NCBI GenBank assembly: GCA_944369075.1
Contig: CALVXK010000007.1
Location: forward strand, 1-64,000
Source of the DNA: an uncultured Bacilli bacterium
Lineage (GTDB): Bacteria; Bacillota_I; Bacilli_A; RFN20; CAG-826
Direction of reading: 5' to 3'
DNA: 64,000 bases
Part shown: positions 36,212 to 46,591 of the stretch, piece by piece
Numbering within the stretch: the first letter of the stretch is position 1
Layout of the letters: the number at the start of each line of letters is the position of its first letter
Made by a program: the position numbers and the translations under genes
The notes under the pieces: model-generated
Told to the model about the DNA's origin: nothing
Database searches by the model: none
What the model saw: the letters and a program-made list of their open reading frames with translations, nothing else

Positions 36212-37249
36212 TTATTTCTTAGCCCCCATTCTAATACGTGGGTCGACAATTCCATAACTTAAATCAACTAATAAGTTAGCTGCTAAGCCAATAAGGGTGA
36301 AAATTGCCATATCGACCATTAAAACATTATAATCTTTAGCGGTAAGAGCATCAGTAAACAATCTACCGATACCAGGGATACCGTAAAGATTTTCTAGAAT
36401 CATTGAACCAGATAAAATACCAATAAATTGTCCAATAATCATAGGAACAATAGGCACCATACTATTTCTTAAAGCATGTCTAATAACACATTGTGTCCTT
36501 GTTAAGCCTTTTGTTCTAGCTAAAAGTAAGAAGTCGCTTGACATGATTTCGCATAATTCAGCTCTAGTATAACGAGTAAAACTTGCGATTGTTCCAAATG
36601 ACAAGGCACAGACTGGAATAATAAATGCTTTGGCAATTTCACCTGAAGTTGCAGTACTAGATGGCCGTTGAGATGGAAGCCAACCGGTACTATAAGCAAA
36701 AATTAAAAGTAAAAATGTTATAACAATGAAACTAGGAATAGAAATCATAATCATAACTAAAGTTGATATCACGTGATCTGTAAGTTTATTTTTCTTTAAA
36801 GCAGCTATGATACCAAATAAAAATCCAAGTGGAACAGCAATTACAATACTTATAACATTAAGTTCCATTGTAACTGGCAATCTCTCCCCAATAATTGCAA
36901 TTGCACTTGAATTTACACTAATGGAAGTTGAAGTACCCCAGTCCCATCTAGTTAAGACATTTACAAGAAAATTCCAATATTGTTGCATGATAGGAACTTT
37001 ATAAAAATAATGGACTACATTTAATGCATCGGTATAAGAATAAAGGTAGTCACCTAAATCTGGCCTCAATGAGGTCATATCATATACATATCCTAAACTA
37101 ACTTGATCAAAATAATAAGCTTGAACTTGTGCTGGGAATCCTGCAGGCGGAGTATCAGGAAGCATTTTCATTAAAATGAATGTTAAACTTAAAATGATGA
37201 AGGCTGTAAAGAATATCAAAACTACTCTTTTAAGAAAATAGCTCTTCAT
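36212..37249 (-). CDS. oppB: oligopeptide ABC transporter permease OppB
   Basis: A 345-residue permease with six predicted helices. An extracellular loop (about 30-110) follows the first helix, the usual place of the OppB ectodomain. The core shows ERLPVTMELNVISIVIAVPLG, the EAA loop ARTKGLTRTQCVIRHALRNSMVP, ILENLYGIPGIGRLFTDAL and DPRIRMG at the C-terminus, all typical. AAAGGAGG lies nine bases before the ATG. It follows oppA by 87 bases. Works with OppC to form the peptide channel. Confidence 0.94.
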   Translation of the reverse strand: MKSYFLKRVVLIFFTAFIILSLTFILMKMLPDTPPAGFPAQVQAYYFDQVSLGYVYDMTSLRPDLGDYLYSYTDALNVVHYFYKVPIMQQYWNFLVNVLTRWDWGTSTSISVNSSAIAIIGERLPVTMELNVISIVIAVPLGFLFGIIAALKKNKLTDHVISTLVMIMISIPSFIVITFLLLIFAYSTGWLPSQRPSSTATSGEIAKAFIIPVCALSFGTIASFTRYTRAELCEIMSSDFLLLARTKGLTRTQCVIRHALRNSMVPIVPMIIGQFIGILSGSMILENLYGIPGIGRLFTDALTAKDYNVLMVDMAIFTLIGLAANLLVDLSYGIVDPRIRMGAKK

Positions 37250-37336
37250 TATATTTTATCCTCCTTTTCAATTTATTATAGACATAAAGAAAGTGCCATT
37301 GCTAGCACTTTCTTTAATCAAATCATAAATATAAAT

Positions 37337-40078
37337 CTATTCTGTTGCTGCGTATGTTGGAACAACGAATTGATAGGATTGTGCAGAAAGAGTTCCATCT
37401 GCTGTAACAACATCGTATTCTAAGTAAATTCCAACAGTTCCACTTTGGCCATCATCATATGTTGGTAAAATTTCAGCTGTAAATACTAAATCAAGTGGAT
37501 TATCACCAGCAGGAAGACCTGTTTCTGATTCAGGATCATATTGATCAGCATAATCAGCATATGTTAAAGCGTTGAAAATTTCAATACGTCTTAATTTAAG
37601 AGATTCGATTCCAGCGCCTTCTGTAGCTGTAATGTGGAATGTATATGTAACTCCAGCATCGCTCTTAACATAATCATAAGTTAATGCTGAAGGAGCAACT
37701 TCTTGACCGGAAGCAACTAAGGAACCTTGATAGCAAGCTGAATAGAATGCATCAAATGAGTAATATTCTCCATTCCATTCAATTTCATCTGTTACTTTTG
37801 ATGTATCAGGGCCCCAGTTAAGAGTGAATCCACTTCTACCATCTGAACACCAAATTTGAGTTAAGCCAAGAGGATCGAGTTGGTAACCAGTAATTGCACC
37901 AAAGCCTAAATCGAATTGACCGGCTTTTAAATCGTCATATGTATCAGTATAAGATGTACCAGGAACAATGTTCTTAATTGAAAGAGTATATCCGTATTCT
38001 TTCCAAGCCTCATTAGCAAGAGCTGTCATTGAGGCTGCAGCTGGTTCACCGAATTCATCAATATTTGTTTCTGATTGCCAAATACAAACTAGTTCAATAT
38101 TTGTTGGTTTGTTGACATCACCTTGTTTATATGTTCCTTTAGCAAATTCTTCTTGCATCGCTCTCTTATAATAAGTAATTGCAGCATCTTCGTTGTAACC
38201 ACTAGTTTCTGGATACATATCAGCAATGTTAGCTTGATGTTCTGGTGTATCATTCCAGTTAACTAAAGTACCGTCACTATTCTTTGTATAGGCTTTATAA
38301 GCAGATGAGAAGTAGTTTAATGTAGGTGTCATACCTGAAGCAGCGCCAATTGCTGTTCTATCCATTGAGAAGAATAAACCATTAAGGAAGTTCTTGTTGG
38401 ACATAATAGGTTTGACATCCCAATATTGAGATTTTGGAGTTTGTACAACACTACCATTTTCACCGAATAATTCTTCCCAAAGTTCAGGTGTAGTAGCATT
38501 TACGTTAAGTTTCCATGTACCTGTATCTGGAATAACTTTAGTTCTTGGATCTGATTTATATTGATCAAGTTGTGTAACAGGAATTGTACATGAATCTAAC
38601 TTGCCAGCTAAGAATTCTTTGAATAATAATTCAGTATCAGTCTTAGCACCAACATAGACAGCATAGAAGATACCATCTAATTTATACATATCTTGTTCAT
38701 CTTCTGTCTTAACGTAATTTTCATTCTTTTTGAAGGCAATTCCTTTATCAGTTTCCCAGTGTGATAAAGTCCATGGTCCAACAGAAATAGTATTATCAAC
38801 AGGGGAATATGCTCTATCAGTACTCCATTTACCATAAGTTTCAACTCCAATTTGCATTACTGCATCCATTGGAAGTGGTGAATAATAAGGTAAACCTTGG
38901 AATGCATCTCTAAATCCTTCTGCATCAAATTTATTTGCAGTTGTGAAAACAATTGAACTTGTTGCTTCATCAGCTTTAATTCCAACTTGTTGGAATAATT
39001 CGTCATTATAGTCTTGGTTAGCTGTTGCATTGAAATATTGTTGAGCACCTTTTAATAATTGAGTGTAGCCATCTCCAGCCATCTCAGCGCCTCTATAAAA
39101 GCCATAGCTTTGTGTTAAGCCTAATTTAATATTAGTTAAGTAGTCTTCGAGTTGGACTTCTCTTCCGTTCCAGTCTACTCCACTTCTACTTCCAGCATAA
39201 GAATATTTAAGACCATCTTTACCAGTTTTTACTCTAACTCTAAATTGTGTGCCTTGTCCATTTTCATCAGCATCAAGAACTTCTGGTAAATCATCTTGTG
39301 CTGTTACAGGATAAAGTTCGCCACCATTTTTAACATCATTAAATTTATAATTCCAAAGTGGTAAAACTGTCAAACCAGCTAACTCATCAATAAGAGTTCC
39401 GTTTCCATCCATTGCATAAATTTCAGCTGGATCTTCACTCATACCACTATGCCAATATGAACCGTATTCATAATCATCAGAATAGCCTGATAATTTTCCA
39501 TCGACTGAATAATAAGCAGTTCCACCAAATCCCATTAAGTCTTGATATGTTTCAACAGGTAATACAGAACGTTCAGAGTACATATTATAAGCTGTATCAG
39601 CAACCATTGGGATACCGGTTAAGAATTCATTATAAGCATATTTTTCTTGAATACCTAATAATTGGTTTTTAACTTCTGGTGTTGAAATAGTTAAATTTCT
39701 TAAACCAGATGCAGCTTTTGATAAATCGACAACATTTTTAACTTCAAGATAAGCTGAAGCGCTAACACCTGTTGCACTAGTTGCTGTAACAACAACAGTA
39801 CCATCACTAACAGCAGTTACTGTACCATTTGTATCAACAGTTGCAACCATAGGATCGCTAGTTGTCCATGTCCATGTTGTTTCACTACCATCTGATAAAG
39901 CAGCAGTGAAAGTTGTTGTAGTACCTTCATCAAGTTCAGAAGCACCGCCCGATAAGGAAGCAGTAACATTTGGTTCTACTTGTTCTTCTGGTCCACAACT
40001 TGTAAGACTATAAATCCCTAACCCGCCAAATGCTACGAGGCAAGATAAAGCTAATACATGTAGTCTTCTTTTTTTCAT
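37337..40078 (-). CDS. oppA: oligopeptide-binding lipoprotein OppA with N-terminal Ig-like domain
   Basis: A 913-residue surface lipoprotein. The signal has KKRRLH then a hydrophobic stretch and LTSC. Residues about 38-115 form a BIG2-type Ig-like domain (WTTSDPMVATVDTNGTVTAVSDGTVVVTATS). An SBP_bac_5 peptide-binding domain follows, with family stretches such as YSPVDNTISVGPWTLSHWE and a VKNGGELYPVT-type loop, and the last ~110 residues add an extra beta-rich segment. An upstream frame start at 40144 would add 22 residues, but AAGGAGG at 40085-40091 serves the ATG at 40078. First gene of the opp operon. Codons are less AT-rich than elsewhere, as expected for high expression. Confidence 0.92.
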   Translation of the reverse strand: MKKRRLHVLALSCLVAFGGLGIYSLTSCGPEEQVEPNVTASLSGGASELDEGTTTTFTAALSDGSETTWTWTTSDPMVATVDTNGTVTAVSDGTVVVTATSATGVSASAYLEVKNVVDLSKAASGLRNLTISTPEVKNQLLGIQEKYAYNEFLTGIPMVADTAYNMYSERSVLPVETYQDLMGFGGTAYYSVDGKLSGYSDDYEYGSYWHSGMSEDPAEIYAMDGNGTLIDELAGLTVLPLWNYKFNDVKNGGELYPVTAQDDLPEVLDADENGQGTQFRVRVKTGKDGLKYSYAGSRSGVDWNGREVQLEDYLTNIKLGLTQSYGFYRGAEMAGDGYTQLLKGAQQYFNATANQDYNDELFQQVGIKADEATSSIVFTTANKFDAEGFRDAFQGLPYYSPLPMDAVMQIGVETYGKWSTDRAYSPVDNTISVGPWTLSHWETDKGIAFKKNENYVKTEDEQDMYKLDGIFYAVYVGAKTDTELLFKEFLAGKLDSCTIPVTQLDQYKSDPRTKVIPDTGTWKLNVNATTPELWEELFGENGSVVQTPKSQYWDVKPIMSNKNFLNGLFFSMDRTAIGAASGMTPTLNYFSSAYKAYTKNSDGTLVNWNDTPEHQANIADMYPETSGYNEDAAITYYKRAMQEEFAKGTYKQGDVNKPTNIELVCIWQSETNIDEFGEPAAASMTALANEAWKEYGYTLSIKNIVPGTSYTDTYDDLKAGQFDLGFGAITGYQLDPLGLTQIWCSDGRSGFTLNWGPDTSKVTDEIEWNGEYYSFDAFYSACYQGSLVASGQEVAPSALTYDYVKSDAGVTYTFHITATEGAGIESLKLRRIEIFNALTYADYADQYDPESETGLPAGDNPLDLVFTAEILPTYDDGQSGTVGIYLEYDVVTADGTLSAQSYQFVVPTYAATE

Positions 40079-40084
40079 AAATTT

Positions 40085-40091
40085 CCTCCTT
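40085..40091 (-). promoter_or_regulatory. strong Shine-Dalgarno of oppA
   Basis: AAGGAGG on the - strand, six bases before the ATG at 40078, sets the start of the lipoprotein signal peptide and rules out the longer frame from 40144. Confidence 0.85.
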
Positions 40092-40225
40092 AAGAAATAG
40101 TTTTCAAAGGAATTATTAAGATAATAACTAATTCCTTGCTTCAATATGTTTAAAATTCTACATTTGAGAAGTAAAAATTATACAAAAAATTTTTATTCTT
40201 AATATTATATTAATGTTTTAAATGA

Positions 40226-40651
40226 CTAATTTGTTAATAATAAAAAAGTTACTATTGCACCAATAAGATATATAATTCCATAGAAAAAATAGAATACAAA
40301 ATTCCGTCTATTTCTAATTCTTTTTTCCTCTTTTAAATTTTTATATGAAATAACATCTTCGTATTTTTTATCTCCGCCTTTTTTATAAGAATATAATAAA
40401 TTTGCAAAAGAATAAGACATTAAATCAAATGTTCCTTGATTTCCTACAATTTGAAGAACGCCAACACCTATAAAAATGGCTCCAGTGATGAAAAAAGAAT
40501 CACAAGCAACTTTTAAAGTTAGGTCAAAGAAGCATAAAAAACAAAGACCAAAAATTACAATCGATATGGCAAATAGAATAAGTATATAAGATATATGCGA
40601 AGTAATTAAATTCTTAAAATTTAAGAAAAATATATATAGTTTGTTTTTCAT
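40226..40651 (-). CDS. small membrane protein, DUF3899-like
   Basis: About 141 residues with three hydrophobic segments: residues ~20-45, ~50-80 with ITGAIFIGVGVLQIVGNQGTFD, and the C-terminal YFFYGIIYLIGAIVTFLLL. The GxFDxxSYxF stretch after the second helix and the charged YKNLKEEKRIRNRRN region resemble DUF3899 proteins of Bacilli. The frame opens with a TTG at 40690; the ATG at 40651 is preferred because it starts directly before the first helix, although no Shine-Dalgarno is visible for either. It follows the protease gene in the same direction by ~56 bases. Function unknown; ends in TAG. Confidence 0.65.
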   Translation of the reverse strand: MKNKLYIFFLNFKNLITSHISYILILFAISIVIFGLCFLCFFDLTLKVACDSFFITGAIFIGVGVLQIVGNQGTFDLMSYSFANLLYSYKKGGDKKYEDVISYKNLKEEKRIRNRRNFVFYFFYGIIYLIGAIVTFLLLTN

Positions 40652-40707
40652 AAAGTAGATTTTAGCAAAAATAGAGTGATTAAAAAACAAAAATAATTGA
40701 GTTTTAG

Positions 40708-43700
40708 TTAATCATTATTGTTTTTTTTATCTTTCATTACTACTATGAAAGTAACAATTAAACCAATTACTATTAATCCACCAACAACCGATAATCCAAT
40801 AACAAGAGGTAAATTAATATCAGATTTAATATCGCCACTAAATGTAACTAAAAAATCATATGAATTAGCTGAATTAATATTTTTTGAATTATCAAAAGTA
40901 AAGGTTAAAGATGTGCCATTTTTATTAGATGAAAGTGAAGTAAGATTAGAACTACTACCATTTTCATCACTTAAAGAATAAACCGTGCTATCAGCATTAA
41001 TATATGTATCTTCTAATGATAAAACAACAGTGTAAGGTGATTCTTTATCGAGTTTTTGATACATTCCAACTGGATTAGTAATTGATAAAGAATAACCGAA
41101 AGTATTTTTATTACCATTATATAATCCATAATTTATGCTATCTAAATAAACGACATCTGTTTCATTGATATTCTTATTAAAAACTAAAGCATTTAAATTA
41201 GATACGCTTCTTCCATAAAGTACTCCATAGTTTTTCCCAATAACTTCAATAAATAAGTCATTATAAGAATTAAATAAATCATTAAAACCAGGCAATACAA
41301 TTTCATTAAGATTTAAAGTAAATGAGAAAGATCCATTATCTAATTTAGTTTTAGTTAATACCTCACCGTTTACTCTAACTTGAGCAATATCGTCTTTAGA
41401 AGAAACAATAGTTAAAGTTTTAGTATCATAATAAATCTCTTCAAGTTCAACATCATTAACTTCAGAATCTATCTCTAAAATATATTCTTTAGTATATGTA
41501 TAATCATCAAATAAAGTATAAGTAAATTTTAAAGAGTATGTTCCATCTTCAAAATAATTTCCGCTTTCTTTATCTTTTAACGGAATAATTGTATAAGCAA
41601 AATCTGCAAAAATACCATTATTTACTAAATTAACACTAGCTTTAGATTTAACTAAAGAATAATCGTCTTCTTCACTAACCATTGTATCAAACATATGGTC
41701 AGTTAAAACAACCTTATTTGTATCTAAAGAAGTTAAAGTAATTTCATTTGTCTTAACACTTCTATTAACAAAGTTTTGGATATATAAAGTATCAGCGCTA
41801 CCTATATTACCAGCATAAAGAATAAATTTATCTTCATTTTCATCATAAGAATAATTAATAGGAATAAATAAATCATCAATACTTTTTTCGTTTAAAATAA
41901 CGCTTTCCATATCAAGTTGATCTAAACCTAAATTAGTTACACCCATAAACGAACCAAAATTCATTGCTTTAAATCCAAGTGTTTCGCCAAAATTATTTAA
42001 CATATCTGAAGAATAAACTTTATTATCACCATAATATTCTTTTTCAAAATTATATGGTTCAATTACATCTTCTTTATGGTAATCACCTAAGAATCCAAGT
42101 ACAGGAATAGATAAATCAACTAAATTAGCATTATTAGTATCATTATTTAATGTTACATAACCTTCTAAATATGTTCCATTAGGGAAATCTTTTAAGATTG
42201 AATCTAAAGTTGATTTATCTAATTGATAATCAATACAAATAGTTTGATTTTCGTTTCCATCTAAATTCACTTCGAAAGAATCACTAATTACTTCTTTAGT
42301 GTAGAAGCTATCTTGAACTTTTTCACCTTTTAAAAATCCATTAGAATTTTCGCTATCAACATAAGTAATAGTTGGTGTTCCTAAAGATAAATTTAAAGTA
42401 TATTTACCAGTTAAATTCTCTTTATTAACAACATTAATATCAAACTTAACATGTCCTTCACTTATTTCAGGATTATTTTTTAATTCAATCGCTGATTCAT
42501 GAGTTAATGGATCTTCTAAATAGATTTTAGTTTTAATTGCATCACTTACATCAACTTCTCCTGCTCCGACTTTTCTAACACTTACATAAGATTCATTAGC
42601 TTGTTTAATAGGATTGGCTGTTGACATAATTCTATTTAATAAAGTATCTTTAAATTCTTTTTCTTCATTTTCATCTTTAAAATCTTGACTTGATAAGATT
42701 AAAGCTTCAGCCCCACTAAAATTAGGTGTAGCCATCGATGTTCCTGAAAGATAACGATATTCGTTATTTGTTGTAACACCATTATTAGAAGCTGAAATAC
42801 CAGCAATATTTTGTCCTGGTGCACTAATTTGTGGATTAATATCGAGTAACTGTGAACTTCCTTCACTAGAAAAATCTGAAGCTAAACTTTTAGTGATATA
42901 AATAGCTTTTTCTTCTTGATTAAGTAATGTTTGATAGCTTTCATAAGAAATTGAATAAGTAGGAATTAAATCATCACTTTTATTTCCTTGTAAGTCATAA
43001 TTTATTAAACTTCCTAAACCTTCTTGATTAGCGATAATAATTCCAATTGCTCCATGGCTTTTAGCATTTTTAATTTTACTTACTAAATCAATATCGCCTC
43101 TTTTAACTAAAGCAATTTTACCAGTTACATCAACATCATTGTAATCGCTATTATCACCAACTCCTGGAACAATTACATATTCATACTTTCCAACAGTTTC
43201 GTCATTATCGAGTAATGACCACATCATTTTTGGTTCAGAATTATAATTTAATAATGAGCTAGTAATTTCATCATAGCCATAAATCTTAATTCCAGAAACT
43301 GTTGAGATATCGGAAGTTACAGAATTATCACTAGTTAAATTAGTTGAAGCAACTGAAGTTACTCCATCTAAAACGTTATAACCACCTAAACTACCATTTT
43401 CAACATTGTTAACATTATCATTGCGGTAAGATTCAAAAGTATTGAAGTTTCCTTTACCATTATTGCCACTAGCAAAATTAACTTCGGTACCATTTTCTTT
43501 GAGTCTAGAAATTAATATTTGAGCATTTTCATCTTCTGTTAAAGAAGATTCGTCTAAATCAGTACCAAAAGAACAAGAAACAATATCTGCGCCTAAGTAA
43601 TATGCATCATTTAGCGCTTTAAAAATTGCATCATCACTTAAAATATTATCTCCGCTTAATCCAGGAACTTCTCCACCTACTTTCATTAAAGCAAGTTGCG

Positions 43701-44505
43701 CATTTGGAGCAACCCCTTTAAAAGTACCATTAGCCCCTAAAATAGAAGCAACGTGAGATCCATGAACCCCGCTAGAATACATTAAATCATCATCTTCTTT
43801 AATAGGTTCATATGTAGTTTTATTTAGTGTTCCACCATAATCATGGTAATAAGGTATTTTTCTATTTAAATAATAATTTAAATTAGTTAAATCAGCCTCA
43901 AAATCACTTGATTTAACAATTGAATCAACATTACTTTTAGATACTTTAACATTAATCGAAGAATCTAAATCTTTAAAAGCTTCATGATGAATATTAAAAG
44001 AATCATCAAGTATCGCCACAAGTACTCCTTCTCCATCATTTGTAATACTTGAAGAAGGAACGTTCATATCTTTAATTGAATCATTCTCTAAAGGAGTCTT
44101 ATATATTTCTTCAACATTATTTTCAACATCAAAAGAATTACTACTTATAGTGTAATAATTATTCTCATCTACACTTAAAACAGAACTTAAACTTTTTAAC
44201 TTACTAGTATTGTTAGAATTAATATTTAATCTAACCCCATGAATAATACCTTCATAAGATTCAATAAAATCATAACTAATATTATTATCGTTTAATTCTT
44301 TAAATAAATCTTCTTTGCTATAAGATTGATTTAATAAAACAATTGTATCTTGGTCTTTAATTAATTTTCTTCCTAATGAATTATAGTAAGAACTAGATTC
44401 ATTTGTATTTGATGAATTAAATGATAGTGATATTGATGTAAGAATGGAACTTGTACCAATAAGTAATGCTGTTGGAAGTAATATATGTTTAAAAATATTT
44501 TTCAT
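40708..44505 (-). CDS. cell-surface subtilisin-like serine protease (S8, lactocepin/C5a-peptidase type)
   Basis: A 1265-residue exported protease. Order: signal (1-~28), inhibitor-type propeptide (about 50-120), S8 catalytic domain with Asp167 (VAILDDSF), His248 (GVHGSHVAS), oxyanion Asn348 (ASGNNG) and Ser590 (LSGTSMATP), a protease-associated domain inserted at about 440-545 (GKIALVKRGDIDLVSKI, AIGIIIANQ), several beta-rich domains, a C-terminal helix (LPLVIGLSVVGGLIVIG) and a Lys/Asn tail that anchors it. The full triad suggests activity. The frame opens at 44532, but AAGGAGA (44514-44520) indicates the ATG at 44505. It lies beside the opp operon, so it could supply peptides for uptake. 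Confidence 0.92.
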   Translation of the reverse strand: MKNIFKHILLPTALLIGTSSILTSISLSFNSSNTNESSSYYNSLGRKLIKDQDTIVLLNQSYSKEDLFKELNDNNISYDFIESYEGIIHGVRLNINSNNTSKLKSLSSVLSVDENNYYTISSNSFDVENNVEEIYKTPLENDSIKDMNVPSSSITNDGEGVLVAILDDSFNIHHEAFKDLDSSINVKVSKSNVDSIVKSSDFEADLTNLNYYLNRKIPYYHDYGGTLNKTTYEPIKEDDDLMYSSGVHGSHVASILGANGTFKGVAPNAQLALMKVGGEVPGLSGDNILSDDAIFKALNDAYYLGADIVSCSFGTDLDESSLTEDENAQILISRLKENGTEVNFASGNNGKGNFNTFESYRNDNVNNVENGSLGGYNVLDGVTSVASTNLTSDNSVTSDISTVSGIKIYGYDEITSSLLNYNSEPKMMWSLLDNDETVGKYEYVIVPGVGDNSDYNDVDVTGKIALVKRGDIDLVSKIKNAKSHGAIGIIIANQEGLGSLINYDLQGNKSDDLIPTYSISYESYQTLLNQEEKAIYITKSLASDFSSEGSSQLLDINPQISAPGQNIAGISASNNGVTTNNEYRYLSGTSMATPNFSGAEALILSSQDFKDENEEKEFKDTLLNRIMSTANPIKQANESYVSVRKVGAGEVDVSDAIKTKIYLEDPLTHESAIELKNNPEISEGHVKFDINVVNKENLTGKYTLNLSLGTPTITYVDSENSNGFLKGEKVQDSFYTKEVISDSFEVNLDGNENQTICIDYQLDKSTLDSILKDFPNGTYLEGYVTLNNDTNNANLVDLSIPVLGFLGDYHKEDVIEPYNFEKEYYGDNKVYSSDMLNNFGETLGFKAMNFGSFMGVTNLGLDQLDMESVILNEKSIDDLFIPINYSYDENEDKFILYAGNIGSADTLYIQNFVNRSVKTNEITLTSLDTNKVVLTDHMFDTMVSEEDDYSLVKSKASVNLVNNGIFADFAYTIIPLKDKESGNYFEDGTYSLKFTYTLFDDYTYTKEYILEIDSEVNDVELEEIYYDTKTLTIVSSKDDIAQVRVNGEVLTKTKLDNGSFSFTLNLNEIVLPGFNDLFNSYNDLFIEVIGKNYGVLYGRSVSNLNALVFNKNINETDVVYLDSINYGLYNGNKNTFGYSLSITNPVGMYQKLDKESPYTVVLSLEDTYINADSTVYSLSDENGSSSNLTSLSSNKNGTSLTFTFDNSKNINSANSYDFLVTFSGDIKSDINLPLVIGLSVVGGLIVIGLIVTFIVVMKDKKNNND

Positions 44506-44645
44506 AACTAAAATCTCCTTAAAGACAGTCAATATATTTATTATTCTATGATTTTAATTTTTGTAAATATAAATATCTATTAAAGAGATATTTTAGGTTG
44601 CAAGTAGTAATATAGTATATATTTAGTATATATTTGTTAAATAAA

Positions 44646-44677
44646 AACTCTATAACTTGTTGCTAAGCTATAGAGTT
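44646..44677 (-). terminator. rho-independent terminator after prs
   Basis: AACTCTATA pairs with TATAGAGTT around a loop that itself contains a short CTT/AAG helix. On the - strand it is followed by TTTTTATTTA. It lies 24 bases after the prs stop. Confidence 0.8.
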
Positions 44678-44701
44678 AATGTTTAATTAAAATAATTAAT
44701 A

Positions 44702-45676
44702 TTATCTAAATTTAGCGTATTCGATTCTGATATCCTCATGTGATTCATGAGATTTAATGATATCAGCAATCATCTTAGCAATTGAAATTACTTTAATTTT
44801 ATTAGAACCTTCAAATTCTTCGTGTTCAATAGTATCAGTTACAATACATTCTGTAACATAATCTGCAGCTTCCATTCTAGCTTTTGCTTCGCCATTAAAT
44901 AAAGCATGTGATACGCAAAGGAATACTTCTCTTGCTCCTTTATCTTTTAATGCTTTAGCACCAGCTAAAATAGTTCCACCTGTATCAATAATATCATCAA
45001 CCATTACACAGACTTTACCATTAATATCGCCAACAACATTTAAAATTTCAGCAACATTTGGTTTTGGTCTTCTTTTATCTATAACAACAATGTTGGTATT
45101 AGGAATAAATGAAGCTAAGTCTCTAGCTCTATGCATTGCACCATGATCAGGAGCAACAATAGCTACATTTTTACCAGTAAAATTTGGATCATCTTTTAAT
45201 CTTTTATTTAAATATTTAGCGAAAAGATATGATGGGGTAGTATTATCTACTGGAATTCCAAAGAATCCTTGAATTTGAGGGGTATGTAAATCGACAGTAA
45301 TAACTCTTTTAACGCCAGAATTAGTAAATAAATCGGCAACCATTCTAGCGGTAATTGGTTCATTTTTAGAAGCAATTCTATCTTGTCTAGCATAACCATA
45401 ATAAGGCATTATTAAGGTAATTTCTCTAGCATTTGCTCTTTTAATGGCATCTATGAAAATAAGTGTTTCCATGATTCTATCGTTAACTGGTTTAGAAGTT
45501 GACTGAATAATATAAACTTTTTTACCTCTTACATCACTTTTAGATAATGCGATACATTCTCCATCAGCAAAATGTTTTACTTCACTTTCTCCCATTTTCA
45601 TATCTAATTGTTCACATACTTTTTTAGTGAGCGAGATGGATGAAGTAAGTGAGAAGATAATAATGTCTTTTAACAT
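44702..45676 (-). CDS. prs: ribose-phosphate pyrophosphokinase
   Basis: A 324-residue enzyme making PRPP from ribose 5-phosphate and ATP for nucleotide synthesis. Diagnostic motifs are GESEVKHFADGECIAL, ADVRGKKVYIIQST-like KSDVRGKKVYIIQS, MPYYGYARQDRIASKNEPITAR (flexible catalytic region), VTVDLHTPQIQGFF and the PRPP loop CVMVDDIIDTGGTI. Length is standard. GGGGG lies eight bases before the ATG. Single gene with its own terminator; the 900 bases upstream hold no intact gene. Confidence 0.97.
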   Translation of the reverse strand: MLKDIIIFSLTSSISLTKKVCEQLDMKMGESEVKHFADGECIALSKSDVRGKKVYIIQSTSKPVNDRIMETLIFIDAIKRANAREITLIMPYYGYARQDRIASKNEPITARMVADLFTNSGVKRVITVDLHTPQIQGFFGIPVDNTTPSYLFAKYLNKRLKDDPNFTGKNVAIVAPDHGAMHRARDLASFIPNTNIVVIDKRRPKPNVAEILNVVGDINGKVCVMVDDIIDTGGTILAGAKALKDKGAREVFLCVSHALFNGEAKARMEAADYVTECIVTDTIEHEEFEGSNKIKVISIAKMIADIIKSHESHEDIRIEYAKFR

Positions 45677-46591
45677 GGCTTTTCCCCCAAAAATAAGAAT
45701 AATAATTTTTTAACGCCAAAATATTATATCGATAATTATCTTCCTTTTAAAGTATTATTTATAACTATAAAGTCTATATTTATCATTAAAATAGCGTTTA
45801 AACATAGTAATGTTGATTCATTTTTTATAAAGTTATTTTAAATTATCTTTTATGCTTATCTTATTTAGATAATATTATTGAAATAATAATAATTTAAAAA
45901 ATAACAAGTAAAGTAAAAGTAATTATAGAAGTTTTTATTATAGCAATTTATTTGATTAAATAATTTTACTTTTAAATTTTTGCCTTATTTAAATTTAAAA
46001 ATTTACTCCCCAAAATTTATATTAAGAAGATTCAAACCAAAGGAAGAAACTATTTTAAATCTTTTGTGTATTACTTGTACTTTTTATCATCTTGTAAAGC
46101 GAAAATAGCAAATACATAATAATTGACGAAGAATAAGTCCTAAGACATTAATAGACATAGATGATTTATATGGCATTTATAATCATAAAAACAGATACGG
46201 AAGAGCAATTGTTATAAATCTAAATAAAGTCTGTAATTTTAGAACTTATGTAAAAGGAAATATTCGAAGAAAAAGTTAATATAGGAGGTTATTTTTAAAA
46301 TAGAATCTAATATAAAAAACTTACGTGAAACATGTGTTTATTATTTAAAAGAAGCATTATCTATACTCCAAAAGGGTCTATTCGATTATTTAGAAGATAT
46401 TTATGAGAAATTCACGAAGCTAACGGTATTTTTCTAGATTAAGGAAATAGTTATCAAGTTTGTTGCTTCTTCTTTTAAATAATAAATAAATAATCTACTA
46501 AATATATTAAAGAAATAATTATTCCTAGTTATTAAATTGTCTTGCATTTCTAATTTAAGATAACTATATTTTTCTAGGAGTTTTTATTTGT
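45677..46591. other. non-coding stretch with gene debris
   Basis: No intact gene. Two short open pieces look like decayed coding sequence on the + strand. About 46143-46278 reads LIDIDDLYGIYNHKN then GRAIVINLNKV and ends RRKS before TAA. About 46287-46437 reads NIKNLRETCVYYLKEAL then GLFDYLEDIYEKFTK before TAG, preceded by an AGGAGG but without a start codon. Neither family is recognised. The remainder (45677-46020) is very AT-rich and presumably holds the prs promoter. Confidence 0.55.

Noticed and set aside
34276-36255. Upstream start of oppC at 36255
   Set aside because: It would overlap oppB by 44 bases and adds a stretch unlike OppC; the ATG one base after the oppB stop fits operon spacing better.
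39412-39672. 86-codon frame opposite oppA
   Set aside because: It lies fully inside the highly conserved oppA sequence and shows only His/Asn-rich shadow composition.
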